Part shown: positions 27,801 through 36,274 of the stretch, one piece after another
Layout: every line of letters begins with the position of its first letter
Numbering within the stretch: the first letter of the stretch is position 1
Translations under genes and position numbers: made by a program
Virus record (IMG/VR): IMGVR_UViG_3300034374_007556
Span: 1 to 40,705 of that record
Length of the DNA: 40,705 bases
Strand: one strand, 5' to 3'
Origin: a virus
Notes under the pieces: generated by a model
Database searches by the model: none
Seen by the model: only the letters and a program-made list of their open reading frames with translations
Told to the model about the DNA's origin: nothing

Positions 27801-29557
27801 TCCACCAAGCGGCGCACGTAAACGCGTTTGCCAGGCAGCAGGCTTACGCCATCAGGATCGGTGGTGGGGTCGTTGCCGGTGAAGGCCCCGGTGATATTGA
27901 TCGTGTCGGGTGCGTCGTCATCCCACGCGGCACTGCTGAGGTTTGAATACCAGGGATCGCCACTCGGATTCTCGATCCAAATCTTGGTGCCATCAGCAAG
28001 TGAGTAGCCATCACGCAGCAGAATTGCTGGGATGGTGGAAGACGACGGATCGGCGGCCAGATCAGTGGTCAGGGTGATTGCGCTAGCGGTCGCGCTTTCA
28101 ACGGTGCCTAGGTAGATCTGGCTGATGTTGCCAGTCTTTTCGCTCACATTGAGCGGCACCTTAATGTTGCGGATCGTCCAGTTGCGATCGCTGGGGAAGG
28201 AGACGGTCTTGTAGCCCTTGCTGATCGCAGCGCAGCCGCCGAAGCTGCTGTTGCTGTTGGTGATGGTGATTTCACCGCCGAGATCGGTGAAGTGGTGAAT
28301 GCCTTGGCCGATCGCAAAAATGCTCACCTCTTGGATGAAGGAGTCGTTGATCGCGACGATGTGACGGCTGAGCCGCTCGGGCTTCATCCTGATGTCGTCA
28401 GGATCAGCAGCGATGTATTGGTCGTAAGTGGTGGTGGTCCAGCCGCCTGCGCTGTAGCGCTGCCAGCAGCTCATGTCCTTCTGCAGGCTCACGCCAGTGA
28501 AGTTGGCGGTGACCATGCTGCGCAGGCCGCTTACCTTGGCGCCATCCATCCACGCGCCACCCAAGCCGTAATTGGAGCGGACCGAGCAGTTGAAGATGTA
28601 AGGCGATGCGCTGCTGGTGGTGTCCCAAGCCGGCACAGGCGATTGGGTCTGGTCGATCGGGCCGACGATCTGATACTCAGTGCCGCGCGTAACGGTCAGC
28701 GCAGAAGCCAGGTCAGCGCCATCGCCGACAGCGCTAAAGGTCTTGGCATAGAAGGCATCGAGCTCAGCTTTGCTGGCGAAGCCAAAAGCGGACAGCAGGT
28801 GGTGGCTGCGTTCTTCGCCCACCTTGTCCATGATGGTGAAGCCGAAGAAGTAGCCGGTGCCGGTGATCTTCAGCATCTCGCGGCGATTGCTGTAATCAGC
28901 CTCTTCGTCTGCGGTATCCGGCACCCAGTTGGGGCGGATGGTGACCTTGCGCAGATCAGCGCCGCACAGGGAGCAACCGCGTGGCAGCAGCACACCGCCG
29001 ACCGTGGCCGGGTTGAACTGAATCAGCTCGGCAGTGGTCGGGGTCTTGGATGTCCCCCAGCTTGTGAGGCTGGTGCTACCGCTGCCGGGGTCGTTGTAAA
29101 GCGTGTGGACGCCGGGAGCCAGCACGATACTCACGCAGTCAACATGCGCTGCGGGGTCGGTGATCGTGTACCAGTCCTTACTGGTGATGATCGCCGCCTC
29201 GATGACGGCACGGTTAATCGTGCGGAAAGGACGCTGCGGCGTGAAACCACAGGTGAGGCGCTGCTTTTCAAGGCGCTTCAGCTTGGAGTCGATGATCTCC
29301 TGCTGCGTGGCGCCAGCTTCAAACGTGTTGTAAGCACCGCCGACGAACTCATCGCTGCCGGTGTAGGGATTGACGTAAAGGGTGAATGGCGCGTTGAGCG
29401 GATCAGCCTGCGCAGAATCACCAGCAGACACAGCGGCATTGCCGGCGATCTGACGCACCAGGTCATTCAGCGCCGCAATCTGCTCGCGGAACTCGCCTTG
29501 GGTTGCGTTGATGTCGCTCAGCGAGCCGCCGTCACCGGCAAATCCAAGGCTGGCCAC
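24821..29557 (-). CDS. Very large tail structural protein, beta-helix-like
   Basis: 1578 residues with a GTG start. The N-terminus (LSDINATQGEFREQIAALND) looks helical. A long body includes NPYTGSDEFVGGAYN and GFTPQRPFRTINRAVIEAAI, typical of right-handed beta-helix (pectate-lyase-like) fibres. Further on lie a DTDTDTDPY acidic repeat and a second FRTINRA-like block (LRVRNLQTAVAYANTIYGPT). It is probably a receptor-binding or baseplate-fibre protein. No lyase catalytic site was identified. It precedes the fibre gene, so the two may form one adsorption apparatus. Confidence 0.75.
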   Translation of the reverse strand: MASLGFAGDGGSLSDINATQGEFREQIAALNDLVRQIAGNAAVSAGDSAQADPLNAPFTLYVNPYTGSDEFVGGAYNTFEAGATQQEIIDSKLKRLEKQRLTCGFTPQRPFRTINRAVIEAAIITSKDWYTITDPAAHVDCVSIVLAPGVHTLYNDPGSGSTSLTSWGTSKTPTTAELIQFNPATVGGVLLPRGCSLCGADLRKVTIRPNWVPDTADEEADYSNRREMLKITGTGYFFGFTIMDKVGEERSHHLLSAFGFASKAELDAFYAKTFSAVGDGADLASALTVTRGTEYQIVGPIDQTQSPVPAWDTTSSASPYIFNCSVRSNYGLGGAWMDGAKVSGLRSMVTANFTGVSLQKDMSCWQRYSAGGWTTTTYDQYIAADPDDIRMKPERLSRHIVAINDSFIQEVSIFAIGQGIHHFTDLGGEITITNSNSSFGGCAAISKGYKTVSFPSDRNWTIRNIKVPLNVSEKTGNISQIYLGTVESATASAITLTTDLAADPSSSTIPAILLRDGYSLADGTKIWIENPSGDPWYSNLSSAAWDDDAPDTINITGAFTGNDPTTDPDGVSLLPGKRVYVRRLVDTRTPEERRVSILMNNTATVRLPQRNFILQTDPARTNGAISRELVAGGSEVFAVSNVGSVPTSGGGIATSSEITLRRSAPTVTYANDTFYPAGTIVRHANKHYQALSDVTTTTAAPDAAVFGETFVHMPSDYNAEDPITQESRILSFDTDTDTDPYSQTLGINFSTIWTSAGSTQERYRSSTDYKGVHALLVALGFTSDQAHTALVPKATDSRLLDPASSVDFPDAPTGGAATGRGYWAVEFRRPSVLRLYGHAWEWAGYLNYSKAVPAAQKDLGAQNKFTYYFTSAAGGRVVPQGSNEDGFNVSPRGLEDVETGATLTVESLGTSSVDDYQQTQFAALSVDELSVKNINISGTITGLPDVNRAATDTLGPTYLASIDRLNSLAAASSDNQINANPYAVTTEGLNYWKNKNRLVSAPVGVQYIYVDPASSNNPSYEQMLAGTPPNVPSLRVRNLQTAVAYANTIYGPTATVEYRIAPGIYELKGGVEFKTNAAVRAWDMTANTALNDEREGGTIPFLGGSAETFSNYIDPTKQPIFLTWMRCEFGDTPALRLVVPRSDPFYLRFRESGSVIGVAWWGATETITGGFASTLANAQARVSDSFFTENRIPLASIPSAFRQSAVNNPDDAFDYFQRACAIRTISADDDGHFRLYGHRHSAAVVFEKSGKMHNCAFGAICPADLSLPGGEVQLYSMIEVGADNVELNGLRFFGNVRMSSKLNTGTVDLSSEGLGVRDYSEIRTRGRFSPDFTAQNYLMTGHATTCIAPASATNINGSMQVGLGTLANFNASGFTENNNPWTNFSLISSNYSGGTVSYAIATSTASASDTAWKTAGPAFNSFFNAASKITAGLFRNWVQFALDSDLTGEPNRTADSAGFDGKFGNYASSYTSNTTSANYYSMGSRFGNTLIADLDRISVFGDTDFTWFSVAGGDRYVAGEGVPALDTYISGLSAGDIGQNADPASSTGLFSALNIKLRGYKQGIDTTNANIIRLNMVL

Positions 29558-29587
29558 GGGCTTCCATTGGTCCTACGTGCTCTGAGT

Positions 29588-30724
29588 CTAGCCGGGGGTA
29601 ACCTTGATCTTGATTTCAGATGTTGCCACGAAATCAGCAGTGCCAGCAATAATATCGACTGCTCTTGTATTCAGCCTTGAATTTGTGAGAAGAATGTCGC
29701 ACTCGTAGTAAACCGAACCATCAATCTGGGGGTTAGGTGCATTGCGGTTTTTGTAAAGATGGAAACGCGCTTTGGTGTTGCAGTGGTTTTGAGTGAGCAA
29801 GACAAGGCGCAACAGTGCTAGGCCGTCTTCTTCACCCTCCTGAGCACGGTGATCCGCTTGGAATTGAAGCGTGCCAGCTCCACGCACCAAAGATTTTACG
29901 TGCTCACCAAAGGTTTCGCCGATCGCAGTGGTGTCAAGGCTGGTGGCGTCGATCGACATTACCCATTCCTGAAGGTCGCACTGCATCTTCCAGTTGCGGT
30001 TGGCGTCATCACACAATGCCGCGAATCCGGCAGGCAGCGTGATCACGCTCGCCAGCAACTGTTCAGATTGCAACAGCGTGAGCTCATTGAGTGATGTTGC
30101 CGCAGTGTCGATCGCTGCGGTGTACTCCGCAGCATCGTCGTAGTAGGTGACGATGAAGTTGCCGCACTTAACCTTGCTGATAGCTTTCTCTGTGCCAGAG
30201 GCAGAATGTGCCGCCGCCTCTGTAGTCCAAAGCTGAATGCGATCCAGCTCATCGCGACTCATGTAGCCATCGGCCTGCGTCGCAAGGCCGGTATTGGCGG
30301 CATTGTTGTAGAAATCTTCAAGCCCCTCCGCACCTGACAAGCCGATCAGTGCATCGCCGCTCTGGGTTACAAGCTGATCGCCGGCTTGTGTGACCAGATT
30401 GAGGGTCTCTGTGTATTGACGGTAAAAGGGGCTGGCGTCTGTATCGCCACCAACGTAAAAAGCCCGGCTGATGCCGGTATCCCAAATGCCGCCGCGATAG
30501 ATGCCATGCCCATCTGGGCAGTCGGCATAGCCATCGCCGTTGACATCAAACGGCACACCAAGCGACGACGCGATGATGATCCTGTCGCCAGTCCAGTAGC
30601 CAGGGTTGGTCAGTGAGATCGTTGTCGTGGCGCCGCCGGTGTTGATGCGAGCAGATGACAGCGCAATCGGCTCCGGGATTGCCCGGCTGATACCAAGGAC
30701 ACCACCAACGCCAAGAACTGCCAT
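29588..30724 (-). CDS. Tail-tube-like protein with an N-terminal extension
   Basis: 378 residues. The C-terminal part (WKMQCDLQEWVMSIDATSLD, TTAIGETFGEHVKSLVRGAG, TLQFQ) looks like a tail-tube core. It shares the pattern L(D/E)TT.IG....GTL.. with the next gene's ETTGIGQTDRTYTYGIRSTS. The N-terminal 190 residues are different (GYWTGDRIIIASSLGVPFDV, NGDGYADCPDGHGIYRGG). It may be a modified tube protein at the tip or a decorated tube subunit. Start ATG 30722-30724. Confidence 0.6.
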   Translation of the reverse strand: MAVLGVGGVLGISRAIPEPIALSSARINTGGATTTISLTNPGYWTGDRIIIASSLGVPFDVNGDGYADCPDGHGIYRGGIWDTGISRAFYVGGDTDASPFYRQYTETLNLVTQAGDQLVTQSGDALIGLSGAEGLEDFYNNAANTGLATQADGYMSRDELDRIQLWTTEAAAHSASGTEKAISKVKCGNFIVTYYDDAAEYTAAIDTAATSLNELTLLQSEQLLASVITLPAGFAALCDDANRNWKMQCDLQEWVMSIDATSLDTTAIGETFGEHVKSLVRGAGTLQFQADHRAQEGEEDGLALLRLVLLTQNHCNTKARFHLYKNRNAPNPQIDGSVYYECDILLTNSRLNTRAVDIIAGTADFVATSEIKIKVTPG

Positions 30725-31122
30725 CAGAAGCCACCGCTGGGTTTTCCGCTGACGTTGAAGCTGATGGGCACGCTGACCAGATCGCCAACACTGACGCTGA
30801 CACCGGCCTGAGTCACTACAACATCGCCCTCGATGGTACCGAGCGTTGTTGCGGTGTCGAGCACCAGCTTGACGTGCGAAAGCGATTCAGAATCGCTCAG
30901 CAGCGTGTTCATCACATTCCTGGTTGCTGTATCACTGGAGTCATACAGCAGCGTCCCGCTTCCGCTTGTGCTGCGGATGCCATAGGTATAGGTGCGATCG
31001 GTTTGCCCGATGCCGGTGGTTTCCAGTGGGTCGCGGCTGATGTTCAGCGATACGTCTCGAACCTTCCCGATCACGGCGCCGCCAAACTGCAGTTCAGCGG
31101 TAGCAGCAGTTTTGACGGCCAT
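30724..31122 (-). CDS. Tail-tube-like protein (small form)
   Basis: 132 residues, start ATG. MAVKTAATAELQFGGAVIGK, then VRDVSLNISRDPLETTGIGQ and VKLVLDTATTLG, ending SFNVSGKPSGGF. A compact beta-barrel-like protein with the TTGIG pattern of siphophage tube proteins. It is nested with the 378-aa gene by sharing the ATG/stop region. Its position, distal to the hub and tape measure on the operon, is unusual for a major tube gene, so it may be a tail-tip protein with the tube fold. Confidence 0.55.
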   Translation of the reverse strand: MAVKTAATAELQFGGAVIGKVRDVSLNISRDPLETTGIGQTDRTYTYGIRSTSGSGTLLYDSSDTATRNVMNTLLSDSESLSHVKLVLDTATTLGTIEGDVVVTQAGVSVSVGDLVSVPISFNVSGKPSGGF

Positions 31123-31135
31123 AGCTAGCTGGTCT

Positions 31136-31540
31136 TTAGGTCAGTCTAAGCTCAGCGACAAGCGCCACACGCACTGAAGAACGGCCCGGCGCAACGCTTT
31201 CAACCGTTGGCGGCTCTTCCGAGAAAAACCATTTCATGCCAGCGCCAGTTGATGTTGTGTTCAGCCAGCCGGTCAATGCAGCAGATGCGCCATTAAACAA
31301 CACGTCGGGAAGTGTGAGCTCAGTTGTTGCGCCCTTGGCTGAGTTGTAGGCAGCAACAATCAATCCAGCATTGTCGTCGCTGATGTTGTCGAAACTAAGC
31401 CTGAGCTGCGCCTGCGATGGCCTGCTGCCCCATAGCCGTCGTGTGGTGACACCAGATTGCGTCGTGACACCAGAGGTTGGCCAGCGCGGTGCGGTGAAGC
31501 TGCGAGCTGTTGGTTCGATGGTTGGGAACGTTACAGCCAT
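31136..31540 (-). CDS. Minor tail protein
   Basis: 134 residues from the ATG at 31538-31540, overlapping the hub stop (TGATG). MAVTFPTIEPTARSFTAPRW, then SQAQLRLSFDNISDDNAGLI and a strand-rich end (RSSVRVALVAELRLT). The aromatic and Pro-rich start followed by a strand-rich body is typical of small tail-tip proteins next to a J-like hub. No catalytic site. Confidence 0.6.
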   Translation of the reverse strand: MAVTFPTIEPTARSFTAPRWPTSGVTTQSGVTTRRLWGSRPSQAQLRLSFDNISDDNAGLIVAAYNSAKGATTELTLPDVLFNGASAALTGWLNTTSTGAGMKWFFSEEPPTVESVAPGRSSVRVALVAELRLT

Positions 31541-34500
31541 CACTCGATCACCCAGTTGCCGCCAGTATCGAAGCCGTCTGCCAGTTCCAGTACGCCAGAA
31601 GCGTTGGTCGGCATGTGGACTGCCTCAATGTTAAAGGTGCCTTCCTCGTCGGGCGTAATGCGCTCGATTTGATAAGTGCGTACCTGCGTGCTGGGTAGTT
31701 TGACGGTGAAAACAATGCCTGCGGGTGTGGCCGTGGTGCCGCCATTGCTCACGACAAGTGTCGCGTCTGCTGGCGGTGTGCCTTCAGTGCCATCCCATGC
31801 GATGACGCTATAGCTGTCATCTAGCAGCGGCTTGGTGCTGACCAAGGCGCCAGCGTCGGTGACCACACCATTGTTGAACTCGTCGTATTGCGTCTCATCC
31901 ATCGCCACGCGGATGTAGTCGCTAGGGCCGAACTTCGCCAGCGCACCTTCGTGTGTGGTGCGGAAGCTGATCGCGTGCGTTGGGATGCGGCGCATCCTGA
32001 TGATGAACTTGGCTGCGTCGATCGCGTGCTCACGGCTGGTTACGTAATCGCTCAGGTCGATCGACTCAACCGGATCGGTGGCACTGCCGCTGGCTTCACG
32101 CACCAGCACCTCACGTTCGGTTGGGAAGATGCCGGGGTTGGTCAGGTCAGTGCTGGCACGCTCCTCGCGGTAACGAACTGAGACCTGGATCGGTTCGCGC
32201 TCTTCAGGCTCCAGATATTGAAGCTTGAAGCTGCCTTCGACGATATTGCCGGCCGTGAACAGCCCTTTGATCGGCACTGCGGTGAACTGCAGCGCAGGGC
32301 GCAGGTAGAACTTGCCATCGCTCTCACCAAAGTTGAGCAGGTGCGCTGCTGCGGTATCCGCTGCCCATTGCCGCAGGTTGACGCGATCGGCCTGCACACC
32401 ATCGAAGAAATACTTCCGGGTCTGGCACCAATCGGCTGCGGCCTCGAACGCCGCTAGGTCGATCATCTCATCGGTGATCAGATCACCAGCGCCATAGGTG
32501 GCATTGGTCATCAGATCCAACAGCACATCAGGAAAGAGGTGCGTGGCGCCAACGCTCAGGCTGTTGCGCAACCTGCGGCAGGTCTTGCCGCCGGTCACGT
32601 AGCAAGAGAACTGGCCGAACTGCTGCCATTCCACCGAACTCATCACGTTGACGCCCACTAGGGCCAGGCCGTCGTAGACCGGGGTGCTGGTATTGGGCGT
32701 GATCTCATTGATGTAAACCACTTCATGCTCGGGGCCGCTGGCTGCGCTGCTCTGAGCTTCTTCGTAGACGAAGGCTTCGGCGAGCTTGCCCCAGGTGTCG
32801 AGGTAGCTGCGGTCAGAGGGGGCGCCGTAGTTTTGCGGATCGAGCTCAGGGATGCCCTTGCCGTCGCCACGCACTGCAGCGATCGAGAACTGCTCAGCGG
32901 TGCGCGGCACTGATTCGCCGTTGAAGGCGACGGTCACAGCGCCATCAGTCACCACCACCCGGCTGCTAAGTCGAGCATCGAGCACGTAGAGCGTGCCAGA
33001 GCCATTGCGCACTTCAAAACCGCTCAGCGGCTCCATCTGGAATTCCCACTGCTTGATTGAAGGCATCCCAAGCTGCACGTAATTGAATACGTTTTGCTGC
33101 GTGGCACCACGGATGCCGTAGGTGTTGCCGAGCGTGGTGAAAGCGTTGCCGCTGCCGGCTTCGCGGTAGCTGATCTTGAAAAAGCTGTAGCGCTCCTCTG
33201 TGGTGGTGATCGTGTTCGATTGGAATACGTCCACCTTGAGAGTGGAGCCGCGCTCGATGATGTCGTTCTTGCGGCTTAGGCAAGCCCGCTCATCGGCCTC
33301 GCCGTAGCTGATCGAGTCCTTGAGGTTGCAGAAGCCGTTGATGCGGATACCAAGGCGCGAGCGGATGCCGAATTCAACTGCTTGACAGGGCCGGCTGGTG
33401 GAAACGCTTGCGATGGCGCAGCGCAGCACGTGGCCGTCAACCGTGGCCACGTTGCGGAGCTCATAGGAGCCTTCGAGGTAGGTCTTGCCATCGCGCTCGA
33501 TGTTGGCCTGGGTGTTGGTGGTGACGGCGCCAGGGCGCACCGTGGTGAACACCGCCGTCACCTCCTGGCCAGAACCGGAAGACACATCAGCCTGAGACAC
33601 GAACGCCGCGTCTGTGCGGCTGGTGCAGATCGCAAGCGCCGAGCCGATCTTGTAAAGCTCGCCAGGGATGATCGCATCGTCCCAGGTCTTCTGCCGGCCA
33701 GCCACGGTGCCAGCCACGTCTGCACATGGTTCGATGTGGATCTGTGAGGCGTCGAACTTCAGGTTTTTGGTGACGGTTACGGTGCCACTGCCAGTCACGC
33801 TGGTGCCATCTTGGATCCTGAAGACAACTGGCTCGTTTGTGTTGACTGCATCAATGTCAATGTCTCCGCCCCCGCCTCCTACATCAGTGACAAACGTATA
33901 GCTAGTCCCGCCGATTGTGACAGTCTCTTTGGACTGGCTGACGCCACTCAGTGTTGCGCGTTTGATCTTCTGTTTAGATTTCGTGCGCATCCGCACCTTG
34001 ACTGTGTATTTGCAAACGGCTTCGTCATCGTCGTCCGTGACCGCCGGATTTGAAAAAGTGACACGAAACTTGCTAGCTTTTAGGACTTCAATCGCGGTAT
34101 CAATGTCGTCGCTGTTGTCATAATTGCCGAGGCCAGTGCAATTAAAGCTAAATGTTGCGTTGAGAGTGCCTTTGCCATCAGTCACGGTAACGCTATTGAT
34201 GGTAACGCTGAGCCTACTGCGCAGGTCATAAATGGTTTCGTCATCGTATTTGTAAACCCACTTGGCCCTGCTACTTTCGGTGGCCGGCTTGTTATAGCCA
34301 GAAGCGCCATCGCGAGTGATCTGCTCTTTGTCAATAGTCCACGATGCTGGGTTCGTCAGCGTGCGCAGATCACGGCTGAACTCAGTGTCCAGATCGCTGC
34401 TGGGAAACAGCTTGTAGGTGATCGTGCTGCCGACACTGCCGACACTGCCGCTCACCAGGCCGCTGCGGCTGCTGAAGTAGGTCTGCGCCTTCTTCCGCTG

Positions 34501-35427
34501 TGCCCATGCCACGTCGTCGATGCGGCACTTCACTTCCGCGTCGCCTTCGTCGCCATACGGCACCAGCTGCGCCTGCCGGCGGGGCCTAATCACCGGGTTA
34601 ACCTTGAACCCGAAATCATTGCCAATCAGCGTGTAAACGCCAAAGACCGTCTGATTGTTTGGCCTGGTGGCGCTGCAAAAGTCTGCTGCCCAGCTGCTGC
34701 CACGCCGCACCATGAACACATCAGAGCCACCTGCGTTCTGGGCATTGCCCACATCGCTTGCAGCGGCACGGCCAAAGATCTGATCAGTGGATCTGATTCG
34801 CGTGGTGAGCCCACTGCTCACACGGCCATAAACCGTGAGCCTGCTGCCGGCGCTGTTGGCGCTCAAATTACCGAAGTCGTAGCTGGCCAGCGTGTTGCCA
34901 CCTGCCGCGAAGTTCTTCAGATCAATGCCGCCGATCGGGCCCTCACCGACAAGGAAGATCGCACGCAGCAGCTGGCTGCCGCCGAGGCTGTAGATCTGGC
35001 TCCACAGCATTGGGGTGGAGACACGCACACCGCCGTAGGTGGTGCCGCTGATCGCTTCACGCAGCGCATACACCAGCGGAATGGTGCTGCCCAGCGTGGT
35101 GATGTCCTGCGTGCTGTCGAAGCCGTAGCGCGGGGTGTAGCGCTGGTTGTTGGTGATCGGTGCATCACCACGAGCGCGAGCCTGCAGCTGTGCTGGCCGC
35201 CCGCCGCCGCCTTGCTGTGCTGAAACGGATGGTTTGAGGAAGCTTGCTGCAACCTGAAAACCAATACCGATAACAGTCAGCGTAAGTGCAATGACTGTTT
35301 CAACACCAGCCACCACAGCAGGTTCCGGCTGCTCTTTTGCCCGGCGCTGTACCTCAGCCTTGAAATACAAAAACTGCTCTTCAGTTAGCCCCAGCAGTTC
35401 TGCGAGATAGCGATCAGAAGGCAGCAT
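31540..35427 (-). CDS. Tail hub/tip attachment protein (lambda J-like)
   Basis: 1295 residues. The N-terminus has a hydrophobic segment (VETVIALTLTVIGIGFQVAA). It is followed by RYTPRYGFDSTQDITTLGST, IPLVYALREAISGTTYGGVR and AIFLVGEGPIGGIDLKNFAA, which resembles the hub core of J-like tail proteins. The C-terminal third includes Fn3-like and phage-tail segments (YDGLALVGVNVMSSVEWQQF, FFDGVQADRVNLRQWAADTA). It forms the baseplate hub or central fibre and contacts the host. It lies downstream of the NlpC/P60 gene, as in lambda-type tail operons. Confidence 0.85.
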   Translation of the reverse strand: MLPSDRYLAELLGLTEEQFLYFKAEVQRRAKEQPEPAVVAGVETVIALTLTVIGIGFQVAASFLKPSVSAQQGGGGRPAQLQARARGDAPITNNQRYTPRYGFDSTQDITTLGSTIPLVYALREAISGTTYGGVRVSTPMLWSQIYSLGGSQLLRAIFLVGEGPIGGIDLKNFAAGGNTLASYDFGNLSANSAGSRLTVYGRVSSGLTTRIRSTDQIFGRAAASDVGNAQNAGGSDVFMVRRGSSWAADFCSATRPNNQTVFGVYTLIGNDFGFKVNPVIRPRRQAQLVPYGDEGDAEVKCRIDDVAWAQRKKAQTYFSSRSGLVSGSVGSVGSTITYKLFPSSDLDTEFSRDLRTLTNPASWTIDKEQITRDGASGYNKPATESSRAKWVYKYDDETIYDLRSRLSVTINSVTVTDGKGTLNATFSFNCTGLGNYDNSDDIDTAIEVLKASKFRVTFSNPAVTDDDDEAVCKYTVKVRMRTKSKQKIKRATLSGVSQSKETVTIGGTSYTFVTDVGGGGGDIDIDAVNTNEPVVFRIQDGTSVTGSGTVTVTKNLKFDASQIHIEPCADVAGTVAGRQKTWDDAIIPGELYKIGSALAICTSRTDAAFVSQADVSSGSGQEVTAVFTTVRPGAVTTNTQANIERDGKTYLEGSYELRNVATVDGHVLRCAIASVSTSRPCQAVEFGIRSRLGIRINGFCNLKDSISYGEADERACLSRKNDIIERGSTLKVDVFQSNTITTTEERYSFFKISYREAGSGNAFTTLGNTYGIRGATQQNVFNYVQLGMPSIKQWEFQMEPLSGFEVRNGSGTLYVLDARLSSRVVVTDGAVTVAFNGESVPRTAEQFSIAAVRGDGKGIPELDPQNYGAPSDRSYLDTWGKLAEAFVYEEAQSSAASGPEHEVVYINEITPNTSTPVYDGLALVGVNVMSSVEWQQFGQFSCYVTGGKTCRRLRNSLSVGATHLFPDVLLDLMTNATYGAGDLITDEMIDLAAFEAAADWCQTRKYFFDGVQADRVNLRQWAADTAAAHLLNFGESDGKFYLRPALQFTAVPIKGLFTAGNIVEGSFKLQYLEPEEREPIQVSVRYREERASTDLTNPGIFPTEREVLVREASGSATDPVESIDLSDYVTSREHAIDAAKFIIRMRRIPTHAISFRTTHEGALAKFGPSDYIRVAMDETQYDEFNNGVVTDAGALVSTKPLLDDSYSVIAWDGTEGTPPADATLVVSNGGTTATPAGIVFTVKLPSTQVRTYQIERITPDEEGTFNIEAVHMPTNASGVLELADGFDTGGNWVIE

Positions 35428-35801
35428 CAGCGGAACCTATAAAAACGAAGTTCAGGCATGAAATCAAAAGGCACCCATCTCACGCCACGGCGGTGATGCA
35501 CCAGCAAAAGCCCGTCACCAACAACGATACCGACACCTAACCCGTTAGGTCCATTGCGAAACAGCGTGACGGCGTGCTCTTCAGGATTGTCGAGTTGTAG
35601 CGTGCCATCACGCCAAAGAGTTTCCAGTTCAGCCCAGCGCTTTTGCCGTGCCATTTCCAGCCAGTAGGCGTTGAAATCTGGGTGATCTATACCAGCATCG
35701 TCGAGGATGCGCCAAACCATCAGCAGACAATCAGCCGCCTCGCCATCCTCAGGATCAGCACCGAACTGATGCGGTAGCCCGATCCAGCGCTTCCAATCCA
35801 T
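35427..35801 (-). CDS. NlpC/P60-type tail protein (lambda K-like)
   Basis: 124 residues. GADPEDGEAADCLLMVWRIL carries a Cys in the position of the NlpC/P60 nucleophile, and VGDGLLLVHHRRGVRWVPF carries the His. It is a probable cysteine peptidase at the tail tip that digests peptidoglycan or processes the tail. Its start (35801) and stop (35427, TGATG) overlap the neighbours, in the order L-like, K-like, J-like as in lambda. Confidence 0.75.
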   Translation of the reverse strand: MDWKRWIGLPHQFGADPEDGEAADCLLMVWRILDDAGIDHPDFNAYWLEMARQKRWAELETLWRDGTLQLDNPEEHAVTLFRNGPNGLGVGIVVGDGLLLVHHRRGVRWVPFDFMPELRFYRFR

Positions 35802-36274
35802 CAGCTGATCACCAGACTGCCGGTGCTAGGCAGTGCACCCACGAGCTTAGTGGTGAGGCGCCGCTTAGGGATGTCGCCTTTGGTGGCATCTAGGGGGCTG
35901 GATAATTTCAGGATGACGCGCTCAGTGTCCATTTCGTATTGCGCGACTCGCCACAACTCCGTGCGAATCAAAGCGTCATCAGCAAAGGTCTCGGGATCCA
36001 GTGATACCGTCTTGACTTCCAGCAGATAGCGATCCTCCACTGCTTCAGCGAACAGGTTGACGCTGATCGTATCGAGGCCAGCCACCAAGCTTGAATCACT
36101 GCGATCACCACCTTTACTGCCGGCACCCAGCGCGTAGGCAAACGGTGCGAACTGATAGGTCACACCGCCATAGATCCTAGGCTGGTTGATCGAAAAGTTC
36201 TGGTAGGCGTAGGCGGTTGCAACACCTGCGCTGGTGAGGAAGCGGGAGTAGTTGACGAAGGCGAAGCTGCTCAT
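35801..36274 (-). CDS. Minor tail protein (lambda L-like)
   Basis: 157 residues: MSSFAFVNYSRFLTSAGVAT, then YAYQNFSINQPRIYGGVTYQ. The later part (KTVSLDPETFADDALIRTEL, ERVILKLSSPLDATKGDIPK, RRLTTK) matches the pattern of gpL-like tail-tip proteins. It lacks the iron-sulfur cysteines of lambda gpL. It is located between tape measure and NlpC/P60. The gene starts four bases before the end of the tape measure. Confidence 0.7.
   Translation of the reverse strand: MSSFAFVNYSRFLTSAGVATAYAYQNFSINQPRIYGGVTYQFAPFAYALGAGSKGGDRSDSSLVAGLDTISVNLFAEAVEDRYLLEVKTVSLDPETFADDALIRTELWRVAQYEMDTERVILKLSSPLDATKGDIPKRRLTTKLVGALPSTGSLVIS

Noticed and set aside
28180-28200. HIP1-type palindrome GCGATCGC of cyanobacteria
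   Set aside because: A copy occurs near 28186, but I did not see the frequent repetition typical of cyanobacterial chromosomes, so it does not inform on the host.
28292-29680. 462-residue plus-strand frame opposite the large tail protein
   Set aside because: It is antisense to the 1578-residue tail protein, which is continuous with the operon; long antisense frames are common in G/C-rich DNA.
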